Positions 45,436 to 52,284 of a DNA stretch of 52,284 bases are shown here, piece by piece. The notes beneath the pieces were generated by a model. That model made no database searches. It saw only the letters and a list, made by a program, of their open reading frames with translations, and was not told the DNA's origin. How positions within the stretch are numbered: the first letter of the stretch is position 1; every line of letters starts with the position of its first letter. Both the position numbers and the translations under genes were made by a program. This DNA is from Crenobacter oryzisoli (GTDB lineage Bacteria; Pseudomonadota; Gammaproteobacteria; Burkholderiales; Chromobacteriaceae): the NCBI RefSeq assembly GCF_030385785.1, contig NZ_JAUEDK010000032.1:1-52284 (forward strand), in the 5' to 3' direction.

Positions 45436-46353
45436 TCAGGTAGCTTTGCGCTTTTTCGGTCCAAGGTTGTCAGACGTGGACACATACAGATAGGACAACA
45501 CGCTTTCAGTCAGCTCGGCCGATAGTCGCACCGCTTCCTTGTTACGCGCCATCACCGCAGCGACCAGGCCTTCGATGATCGCCAGCGCGGCGCTGTTGGA
45601 ACTGGTCAGAACAGGGTGTTCGACCGGCGCATACAGTACGAAGTTGGCCATCTCACACAACGGCGAAACCGGTGAATCGGTAATGGCCACCACCTTGGCG
45701 CCGCGCTGCATGGCGAAGCGTGCCAGTCGCACGGTATCCAGCGAATAGCGCGGCAGTGAGATGGCCAGCAGTACATCGGCTTCGCCGATGGCGGCCAGGC
45801 GGTAGGCCGCGTTCTCGTTGCCGCCTTCCATGCTGATTGCAATCGCATCGGCGCAGAACGGCACCAGGTTGGCCGCCGCTAGGCCGGCAAGATAGGCGCT
45901 GTTGCCAAACCCGAGCACATAAATGCGCCTGGCAGCAGCCAGGGTAGCTACCGTGCCCTCAAATACCGCTTCTTGATTGACATCGCCGGCGGCTGACAGG
46001 TTAGCGGCGCTTGTCTTGAGCTGTTCCTGCAAACCGAAAACGCCCGATGGCCGCTGTTCCAGCTCGACTCGCAGCTTGTCGACCGGCGACACCAACTCGT
46101 GCAGCGTTTCCAGCAGGGCGGCTTTGAGCCCCGAATAGCCGCCGTAGTTTAGTGCCCGCGCCAGACGGTTGACCGCAGCTGGCGAGGTCTTGGTCTCGGC
46201 CGCCAGTTCCTCGATGGTAAGCGTGGCCGATTTGAGTGGGTGGCGCAGCAGGTAATCCGCCACCTTGCTCAGCGCGGGGGCCAGGTTGGGGCGGGTCAGG
46301 GCGATGTGGCGCATCACGGTCGACTCGTACAGCGCCGGCGAACTCTTCGACAT
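45436..46353 (-). CDS. RpiR-family transcriptional regulator
   Basis: A 305-residue regulator with an N-terminal HTH_6 domain (about residues 10-85; TIEELAAETKTSPAAVNRLARALNY) and a C-terminal SIS domain (about 130-260; IYVLGFGNSAYLAG, ADVLLAISLPRYS). RpiR proteins sense phosphosugars or related small ligands through SIS. It is divergent from an amino-acid-binding protein gene across 250 bp, so it probably controls that gene and the deacylase after it. The ligand is unknown. Confidence 0.88.
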   Translation of the reverse strand: MSKSSPALYESTVMRHIALTRPNLAPALSKVADYLLRHPLKSATLTIEELAAETKTSPAAVNRLARALNYGGYSGLKAALLETLHELVSPVDKLRVELEQRPSGVFGLQEQLKTSAANLSAAGDVNQEAVFEGTVATLAAARRIYVLGFGNSAYLAGLAAANLVPFCADAIAISMEGGNENAAYRLAAIGEADVLLAISLPRYSLDTVRLARFAMQRGAKVVAITDSPVSPLCEMANFVLYAPVEHPVLTSSNSAALAIIEGLVAAVMARNKEAVRLSAELTESVLSYLYVSTSDNLGPKKRKAT

Positions 46354-46378
46354 TTTGTCGTTTCAGATGGGCGAAAAC

Positions 46379-46446
46379 TGAAAATTTATATATCAGCGAT
46401 CGGCTGTCGGCAAGCGGTCGATCGACCACTGGTCTGAAATATATCA
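46379..46446. promoter_or_regulatory. AT-rich paired boxes in the rpiR-type divergent region
   Basis: TGAAAATTTATATATCA (46379-46395) and TGAAATATATCA (46435-46446) share a TGAAA start and TATATCA end in the same orientation, 40 bases apart. They may be regulator boxes or AT-rich promoter elements. No experiment supports a role; this is pattern reading only. Confidence 0.3.
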
Positions 46447-46606
46447 AAAACAACAATTGTGAAAATTTTTGTGTCAGACTTCTTGCATCGGACCGCGCCG
46501 CGCTTGTACAACCCTGTTTAGCCGCACTGCACGCCGGCGCGCCCGAAGCGCTACCCAGGCCAACCTGGGCCCGCGACGGGTTCGACTGTCTACTAGGAGA
46601 AACGAG

Positions 46607-47386
46607 ATGAAGAAAACGCTAACTGTCCTGTCGATCGCCCTGTTGGCCACCTCGATGGGGGCCGCCGCCAAGGACTGGAAACAAGTGCGCTTCGGCGTCG
46701 ATCCCACCTATCAGCCGTTCGAATATAAGGCGGCGGATGGCAAGGTGGTGGGCTTTGACATCGATCTGGGCAATGAGATCTGCCGGCGCATGAATGCCAA
46801 GTGTGTCTGGGTGGAGAGTTCCTTTGACGGCATGATCCCAGCGTTGAAGGCCAGGAAGTTCGATGGTGTGCTGTCGTCCATGTCCAAGACCGAGAAGCGC
46901 ATGAAGGAAATCGACTTCTCGGCCAAGCTGTTCCACGGGCCGACCAACCTGGTGGCCAAAGTCGGCAGCGGCCTGCAGCCGACCGCCGCCTCGCTGAAGG
47001 GCAAGCGGGTGGGCGTCGAGCAAGGCTCCACGCAGGAAGCGTTCGCCAAGACCTACTGGGAGCCCAAAGGGGTGAACGTGGTGGCCTACCAGAACCAGGA
47101 CCAGGTTTACCAGGATCTGGTGAGCGGGCGCTTGGACGCCACGCTGCAGGACACGGTGACCGCCAAGAACGGTTTCCTGAAGACCCCGGCAGGACGCGGC
47201 TACAACCTGGCCGGGGCCGGGCTCGACGACGAGAAAACGCTGGGCTACGGCACGGCGGTGGGGCTGCGCAAGGAAGATACCGACTTGAAAGCCGCCATCA
47301 ATGGGGCGATTGCGGCGATGTTGAAGGACGGCACCTACCAGAAGATTGCGGCGAAATACTTCGACTTCGATGTCTACGGCCATTGA
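46607..47386 (+). CDS. Periplasmic amino-acid-binding protein of an ABC transporter (Lys/Arg/Orn/His type)
   Basis: A 259-residue family-3 solute-binding protein. The signal peptide MKKTLTVLSIALLATSMGAA probably ends near residue 21. The mature part has FGVDPTYQPFEYKAADGKVVGFDIDLGNEIC, SFDGMIPALKARKFDGVLSSMSKTEKR and VGVEQGSTQEAF, the pattern of lysine/arginine/ornithine and octopine/nopaline-binding proteins. GGAGAAACGAG precedes the start. No permease or ATPase gene lies in the window, so it must pair with components encoded elsewhere or act alone as a sensor subunit. Confidence 0.9.
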   Translation: MKKTLTVLSIALLATSMGAAAKDWKQVRFGVDPTYQPFEYKAADGKVVGFDIDLGNEICRRMNAKCVWVESSFDGMIPALKARKFDGVLSSMSKTEKRMKEIDFSAKLFHGPTNLVAKVGSGLQPTAASLKGKRVGVEQGSTQEAFAKTYWEPKGVNVVAYQNQDQVYQDLVSGRLDATLQDTVTAKNGFLKTPAGRGYNLAGAGLDDEKTLGYGTAVGLRKEDTDLKAAINGAIAAMLKDGTYQKIAAKYFDFDVYGH

Positions 47387-47498
47387 TGCCCCGAGCGGGA
47401 GACGAGCGCCGACGGGCGCGCGCTCCCGTCCGACTCTTTTACCTAACTAGCGCTTGCCCCGGGGTGGACCTTTGGGGCGCCCCAAGCGGATTGCCAAC

Positions 47499-48629
47499 AT
47501 GAAACGAATCGAACACGCCTTGCTATCGCCCAGCCTCGGGGCGGGACGCCAACTGACCAGCCTACATTTCGGCCAAGCCGGTAGCGGGCCGAAGGCCTAT
47601 ATCCAAGCCGCGCTGCACGCCGACGAACTGCCCGGCATGCTGGTCGCCTGGCACCTGAAGGCCGCCTTCACGCAGCTGGAGGCCGCCGGCCACCTGCACG
47701 GCGAAATTGTCCTAGTGCCGCAGGCCAACCCGATCGGGAACGACCAGACCCTGCTCGGCCAACAATTGGGGCGCTTTGACTTGGCCTCCGGCGAGAACTT
47801 CAACCGTCACTACCCTCAACTAGCACAAACCATCTACCCGCGGGTCAAGGCACGGCTCGGCCGCGACGGCGCGCACAATACCCGCATCATTCGCGACGCC
47901 TTGCGCGCGGCCATCGAACAGACCCCGGTGCGCACCGAGCTGCACAGTCTGCGCCAGCATCTGATGCGATTGGCCGTCGATGCCGACATCGTGCTTGATC
48001 TGCATTGCGACTACGATGCAGCCCTGCACGTGTATACCGGCACGCCGCTGTGGGGACAGTGCGAACCTCTGGCTCGCTACCTCGGCTCATCCGCCCAGTT
48101 CCTGTCTACCGAGGCGGGTGGCGACCCGTTCGACGAGGCTTGCTGCCGGGTGTGGTGGGAGCTACAAGCATTGGCTGCCAACGATAGATTGGAGGCGCCG
48201 ATCGAATTGGCTTGCCTAGCCGTCACCGTCGAGCTGCGCGGGCAGGGGGATGTGAAGCACTCGCAGGCAAAACAGGACGCGGCCGCGATCATCGACTTTC
48301 TCCGCCATCGCGGCTTGGTGACCGACCGGCCGGCGCCGGAGATGCCGGCGCTCAAGCAACCCGCCACACCGCTGGCTGGTTCGGAAAACCTCTACGCACC
48401 ACACCCCGGCGTCGTGGCCTTCTTGGTTGCCCCCGGCAGCCGGGTCGAGGCCGGCCAGCCTGTGGCCGAGGTGATTGACCCCTTGAACGACCGGGTCGCT
48501 GTATTGGCTTCGCAATATGGCGGGGTGGTGTATGCGTTGGAGAATCGTCATTACGCCAGCGCCGGCATGTGGGTGGCTAAGGTCGCGACCGCCACCGCGT
48601 TCAAGACGGGCTCATTGTTGTCGGCCTGA
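47499..48629 (+). CDS. Succinylglutamate desuccinylase/aspartoacylase-family deacylase
   Basis: A 376-residue zinc hydrolase of the AstE/ASPA branch of the M14 fold. The zinc motif HADELPG near residue 40, NRHYPQL after it, and DLHCDYDAALH with the third histidine near 170 are visible. A C-terminal beta-barrel-like part (YAPHPGVVAFLVAPGSRVEAGQPVAEVIDP) is typical. It removes an acyl group from an N-acyl amino acid or a related compound; the substrate is unknown. It follows the binding protein on the same strand after 112 bases, so import then deacylation of an amino-acid conjugate is plausible. The ATG at 47499 is chosen by homology. Confidence 0.85.
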   Translation: MKRIEHALLSPSLGAGRQLTSLHFGQAGSGPKAYIQAALHADELPGMLVAWHLKAAFTQLEAAGHLHGEIVLVPQANPIGNDQTLLGQQLGRFDLASGENFNRHYPQLAQTIYPRVKARLGRDGAHNTRIIRDALRAAIEQTPVRTELHSLRQHLMRLAVDADIVLDLHCDYDAALHVYTGTPLWGQCEPLARYLGSSAQFLSTEAGGDPFDEACCRVWWELQALAANDRLEAPIELACLAVTVELRGQGDVKHSQAKQDAAAIIDFLRHRGLVTDRPAPEMPALKQPATPLAGSENLYAPHPGVVAFLVAPGSRVEAGQPVAEVIDPLNDRVAVLASQYGGVVYALENRHYASAGMWVAKVATATAFKTGSLLSA

Positions 48630-48683
48630 GAACTACATGTCGAGAGGCCATCTCAGCCATCGCCAGTCGGAATCTGTCACCGG

Positions 48684-49020
48684 GGTACTGTCACGTTGGC
48701 AGCAGGGTTGCGGGGCAAGATGAGGGATGAAGAAGTAAACTTCCCGTTGCTGCTGGCCTGAAACCGCCAGCCCGATCTCATACAAGGGCTACAGTTTTCC
48801 AGCGGAGGTGATCCGCTACGCAGTGTGGCTGTATTACTGCTTTCCCTGAGCCTGTGCATGGTCGAGTAAAGGCTGGCCGCACGCGGCATCGAGGCGATGT
48901 ATGAAACCGAGCGGCGCTGGTCGGTAACCTTTGGCCTGGCGATCGCCAAACACATTTGCAACACGACGCTGAGCCGGGGCGACAAGTGGCACCTCGATGA
49001 AGTCGTGTGACGATCAACGG
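48684..49020 (+). mobile_element. IS6-family element remnant, third copy
   Basis: Starts GGTACTGTCACGTTGG and continues through a degenerate transposase N-terminus: YKGYSFPAEVIRYAVWLYYCFP, then frameshifts and stops around SLCMVE, RLAARGIEA, ERRWSVTFGLAIAKHI and DKWHLDEVV. About 110 codons of relic are readable over two frames. It has a tyrosine codon where the two copies at 19633 and 40048 have TAG, so it belongs to a separate lineage. Confidence 0.68.
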
Positions 49021-49377
49021 CAAGAAGGCCCAGTGGGAGCGAAGCTGCAACTTGGGGCCATATGACGTGTTGGCGCTCATTGAAAACTGACCAGGGTGAC
49101 TAACCATCCCAGCGTCTTCAACGAGCAGGGAAACCTAAGGTGATCACCATGACCACGTTTGCCAAAGTCAGGCGGTTGCTGGGCAGTTCAGACTTCGGTG
49201 GGCTTGGGGTTATCCCTGCCGGCTGGGACATGCTGGCAGTCGCAGTCTCAGCGCTCGGTTTCTATCACTGGGGGCGTAGCGGTCCTCGATGCCGACCATT
49301 GCCATAATCGCCTCACTTGTGAAGTTCTACGACGTAGAAAACTGGAGTCCGCGAAGACGGTCAAGTAAGTGTGAAAT
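49021..49377. pseudogene. Region after the IS6 remnant with a possible amino-acid permease C-terminal scrap
   Basis: From 49149 the forward strand reads MTTFAKVRRLLGSSDFGGLGVIPAGW and DMLAVAVSALGFYHWGRSG before stopping at 49305. The pattern of a short hydrophobic helix ending in FYHWG resembles the last helix of APC-family amino-acid permeases, but the match is from memory and weak. No other gene is seen in this stretch. Confidence 0.25.
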
Positions 49378-49692
49378 CTAGTCCCAAGGTAGATCGATTT
49401 CAGGCGTGCTCCGATCATTTTTCAATGGCGGGTAGTCCAGCTTCACTCTAGGTGGTCGTGGCTGTCGTGGCTTCCGTTCTGGTTTTTCGGTCTTTGGCAT
49501 TTCCTTGCCAGCCGTAGCCTCGTAAGCAGCCCGCAAATCGTCTGGCCACCATTTTATGAACAGGTTAAGGTCCAGCTCATGTGGGACGTACCACTTTTTC
49601 ATCGCGGGGAACCATCTAGCACCAAGCGCCTTCGCACTATCTTTTTCAGCAAAGGGAACGTTCAGGTAGAGCTTGGAATCTTTGTTAGCCAT
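49378..49692 (-). CDS. DUF5710 domain protein
   Basis: A 104-residue protein. Residues 5-45 (LYLNVPFAEKDSAKALGARWFPAMKKWYVP) form the DUF5710 motif, which often occurs in plasmid- or conjugation-linked proteins (for example at the ends of primases or TraC-like proteins) and is of unknown function. The C-terminal half is rich in Pro, Arg and Lys (EKPERKPRQPRPPR). It lies on the same strand as the resolvase and transposase genes, so it is probably part of a mobile segment. Confidence 0.75.
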   Translation of the reverse strand: MANKDSKLYLNVPFAEKDSAKALGARWFPAMKKWYVPHELDLNLFIKWWPDDLRAAYEATAGKEMPKTEKPERKPRQPRPPRVKLDYPPLKNDRSTPEIDLPWD

Positions 49693-49832
49693 TTCTTTTT
49701 TTCTAATAAGATCACTGTTAAAACGTGGTAAATGACACTACCCGAGTGTGTCGGGTTGGTCACTGGGGGCGTCCTTTTTCTTGTGGTAACGGTTTGAAGG
49801 CCCCTTTCACCGCATCGGCAATAATTTTTGGG

Positions 49833-50399
49833 TCACTTGATATACTCGTACAGCGAGGCGCGGGAGATCTTGAGCCCCTTGGCGATCTCGGATTTGTTCC
49901 CGCCAGCCTGCACCCTCTCCTTGAGTTCCTCGATCCGAGAGGCACTCAGCTTGGGCCTACGACCAGCGTATTTCATCGCTCGTTGATCTGAGTCAGCCAG
50001 AATCTTGGCGATCCCTTCTTTCTGGCGCTCCAACATCAATTGCCGCTCGAACTCAGCAACAGCCCCCATGATGTTGAGCATGAGGTTAGCCATCGGTGAA
50101 TCTTCTCCAGTGAACGTCAGGCTCTCTTTGACGAAAGTAACCTTCACGCCATTGTTGGTGAGTTGCTTAACGATGTTTCGGAGATCAGCGAGGTTTCGAG
50201 CCAGTCGATCCATGGAATGAACAAGGGCTTCATCACCATTGCAGGCGAAGTCGAGCATGTCCTTCAGGGCAGGACGGTTCGCTCCCTTACCGCTTACCCC
50301 ATCCTCAAATACTCGATCCAGTGCTAGCCCATCAAGTTGACGCTTGGTGTTCTGGTCTACCGTGCTGACCCGGGTGTAGCCGATACGCTGCCCACCCAT
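49833..50399 (-). CDS. Serine recombinase (Tn3/Tn21-type resolvase-invertase)
   Basis: A 188-residue site-specific recombinase. The catalytic serine is Ser12 in GYTRVSTVDQN; HSMDRLARNLADL near residue 80 and the AVAEFERQLMLERQKEGI helix are canonical. A C-terminal helix-turn-helix (NKSEIAKGLKISRASLYEYIK) binds the recombination site. I prefer the ATG at 50399; an in-frame ATG 12 codons earlier gives a non-homologous tail. No adjoining Tn3-type transposase is present; the neighbour is an IS1634-type transposase. Confidence 0.92.
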   Translation of the reverse strand: MGGQRIGYTRVSTVDQNTKRQLDGLALDRVFEDGVSGKGANRPALKDMLDFACNGDEALVHSMDRLARNLADLRNIVKQLTNNGVKVTFVKESLTFTGEDSPMANLMLNIMGAVAEFERQLMLERQKEGIAKILADSDQRAMKYAGRRPKLSASRIEELKERVQAGGNKSEIAKGLKISRASLYEYIK

Positions 50400-50444
50400 G
50401 TCCCCCCGAGTTCGACAGTTAAACGCGCAAACCATTGATTCTTA

Positions 50445-50471
50445 TAGGGTGAGTTTTGAAACGCTACCCTA
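50445..50471. repeat. Short inverted repeat between resolvase and transposase genes
   Basis: TAGGGT (50445-50450) and ACCCTA (50466-50471) face each other across 15 bases and overlap the transposase stop codon. It lies just upstream of the resolvase start, where a recombination site of this family would be expected, but it could equally be an element end. Confidence 0.3.
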
Positions 50472-52154
50472 CAGAAGGGGCAACTGCTTGCTGGCGGTCG
50501 GTTTCTTGACCTGCAAAGCAGACAGGATGCTGGTTTGTTCCTGGCTAATCGATGAGATCCCCGAGATTGGCTGAGTGTTGTTCAAGGTCACGCGGTGGTG
50601 TTGAATCCGACGCAGCAGTGATAGCGCCCGTTCGGGCGACAGGCTACTTTCACTGGCAGCAAGGCGCTGGCGCATTACTCGATACAGAACCAAAGCCATG
50701 AAGCAGATCATGGCGTGGGCACGGATACGGTCCGGCAGCCGGTGGTAGACCGGTCCGATTTCGATTTCCGACTTCAGCACGCGGAAGCCGCGTTCGATAT
50801 CCGCGAGTGACTTATAGCGCTCGATGACTTCGTCGGGCTTCAGATCAGCGGTATTGGTCACCAGCAGGAGTTTGCCGTCCATCAGCCGTGCATGCGCCAG
50901 CGCCTGTGCGTCGATGTCGTAGCTGAACAGCTCACTCTTGAGATTGACGCGGACGATGCGCGCCAAGTGTGCTTCGCATACCTCATGGTAGAAACGCGCC
51001 CGCGCGCCACCATCCGATAGCTTACGGCCTCGGCTACGTTTGCCGGCATCTTGCGCATCGAGTTTGCCGGTCCATTCGGCTGCCTTCCGCTCCAGCTCGG
51101 CGATCAGACGGTCGCGCTGTGCGCCTTGCTCAGCGGCGGTTTCCGGGTTATGCGCGATGATCAGGCGCAAGCCTTCCCATTCAAGCTCACCGGTGACTTC
51201 CTGGGTTGCATTCAGGCAATCCGCCTGCTGAAACGGTGTCAGTAACTCGACGAAGTCGGAGTAGCGGCGCCCCGGCACCGCCAGGATGAATTCGAGCGGC
51301 TGACCGCTCGGCAGGCTGATCGCCTGCAATTCGGCCAGGTTGTCGGTGGACAGCAGCCCACGGTCGGCGACGGCGATCACACGCCGGATCGGGAAACGCT
51401 GGATCACCTTCTCGATGGTCGGCTTGAGCGTCGTGACTTCGGCGGTATTACCATCGAACACTTCGTGGTAGAGCGGAATGCCGTCGGCAGTCTGCACCAC
51501 GCCGAGCATGAACTGGCGGGCGATCACGCCTTCCTTGGCCATGCCGAATTTGCGCACATCGCCATCCTGCTGCGACAGGCCTTCGGCACGGATGGTGGTC
51601 ATGTCATAGAACACCACTGCCAGTTCCTGATCGAGCAGCGGACGTAGCAACGCAGACACGACCTGGTCGACGGCGTCTTGATGCACGATCAAGGCATCCA
51701 TCGCACGCAGCAGGTGCTGGTGCTCGATGGCTTCGGCAACGATGCCAGGCAGGCTGACGGTTTCCAGCCAGCGCAGCACACCGAGCTTGGAGTCGGGGTC
51801 GCACAGTCGATTAAGCACCATCACCCGAACCAAGGCTTCTATGTCGATGCTGTGGCGGGTACGGCGGAAGGCTTTGCGCAGCTGACCAAAGCCCAGTTCT
51901 TCCCAAAGCTCGGTCAACGCCCAAACGTCACCCAGTGCACGGGCCGATTCGAAGGTCGGTGCGACATGGTCAGGCATGGAACGACCGGTCAGGCGCAGTA
52001 AGCCGGAAATGACGGACTCGAGCTCCGAGCCAATCTGGTCAAGCCGTCCGAGGGTGGCGACGGTGCGTTTTTTGACGCGCCCATCCTCCCCCCGGTAAGA
52101 CTCGACCAGTTGAACGTAACGGCGGCTGCCGGACTTGGTGACTTTGACAAACAT
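50469..52154 (-). CDS. IS1634-family (IS4 superfamily) transposase
   Basis: A 561-residue DDE transposase. The first Asp is in AVVFYDMTTI near residue 185, the second in VIAVADRGLLS near 263, and the C-terminal region with the catalytic glutamate is in SLADIERGFRVLKSEIEIGPVYHRL near 470-490; HAMICFMALVLYRVM follows, as usual in IS1634 members. The frame is uninterrupted, so this may be an active element. I could not find matching terminal repeats inside the window; the right end may lie within 52155-52284 or beyond. Confidence 0.9.
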   Translation of the reverse strand: MFVKVTKSGSRRYVQLVESYRGEDGRVKKRTVATLGRLDQIGSELESVISGLLRLTGRSMPDHVAPTFESARALGDVWALTELWEELGFGQLRKAFRRTRHSIDIEALVRVMVLNRLCDPDSKLGVLRWLETVSLPGIVAEAIEHQHLLRAMDALIVHQDAVDQVVSALLRPLLDQELAVVFYDMTTIRAEGLSQQDGDVRKFGMAKEGVIARQFMLGVVQTADGIPLYHEVFDGNTAEVTTLKPTIEKVIQRFPIRRVIAVADRGLLSTDNLAELQAISLPSGQPLEFILAVPGRRYSDFVELLTPFQQADCLNATQEVTGELEWEGLRLIIAHNPETAAEQGAQRDRLIAELERKAAEWTGKLDAQDAGKRSRGRKLSDGGARARFYHEVCEAHLARIVRVNLKSELFSYDIDAQALAHARLMDGKLLLVTNTADLKPDEVIERYKSLADIERGFRVLKSEIEIGPVYHRLPDRIRAHAMICFMALVLYRVMRQRLAASESSLSPERALSLLRRIQHHRVTLNNTQPISGISSISQEQTSILSALQVKKPTASKQLPLL

Positions 52155-52284
52155 GCCGTCACTTTATCAGGCATATAGTGCATGTCAAATAACGGTTTTA
52201 TGGTCAAAAACGTGCCACCACAAGAGTTTTGGCGAAATCGACACTGAAACCCGCATGGTTATTAGAGGTCAGCAGCGAAAACAG

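Overview
The window looks like a GC-rich betaproteobacterial chromosome, probably Chromobacteriaceae/Neisseriales. That placement is inferred from gene content, the Neisseria-type porin and codon use, not from a marker gene. It opens inside a reverse-strand pabB-like gene and then holds two catabolic islands joined by insertion-sequence scars.

Island 1 (about 1.98-17.96 kb, all + strand) is a nearly self-contained creatinine/creatine/sarcosine pathway. Creatininase (15864-16637) makes creatine, creatinase (1982-3193) makes sarcosine plus urea, and the heterotetrameric sarcosine oxidase SoxBDAG makes glycine plus methylene-tetrahydrofolate. GlyA then makes serine, SdaA converts serine to pyruvate, and PurU releases the folate-bound one-carbon unit as formate. 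A FolB-like protein sits between soxG and purU. Two transporters (an MHS-type MFS protein and an NCS1 permease) and a GlxA/AraC-type regulator complete the set. No urease is present.

From 18.0 to 19.8 kb lies a scar zone: an IS5-family (IS903-like) transposase remnant, an HD-domain phosphohydrolase pseudogene and an IS6-family remnant.

Island 2 (19.8-39.9 kb) degrades phenylpropanoids. It holds a chemoreceptor, a porin, an HpaX-like transporter, mhpB plus an HsaA-like two-component monooxygenase plus mhpC, a Bcr/CflA exporter, mhpD-mhpF-mhpE, hcaEFCBD, and the regulators hcaR and mhpR. HcaEFCD and HcaB turn 3-phenylpropionate or cinnamate into the 2,3-dihydroxy catechol. The two-component hydroxylase probably replaces the missing MhpA. 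MhpB, C, D, E and F then finish the meta-cleavage route to pyruvate and acetyl-CoA. Three palindromes resembling the E. coli MhpR operator precede the transporter, mhpB and mhpD. A decayed second mhpR lies divergent to mhpD. Two dead IS6-family ends in inverted orientation bracket this 20-kb island and share the same nonsense codon.

The right flank (39.9-52.3 kb) is accessory. It holds a MoaF-like protein, a cyclase pseudogene, an OYE-family flavin oxidoreductase, a CheY-CheC-PAS/GGDEF module whose last gene runs into an IS5-family inverted repeat, more IS5/IS6 remnants, an RpiR regulator divergent from an amino-acid-binding protein and an AstE-like deacylase, a DUF5710 protein, a serine resolvase and an apparently intact IS1634-type transposase. 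I saw no tRNA, rRNA or CRISPR array.
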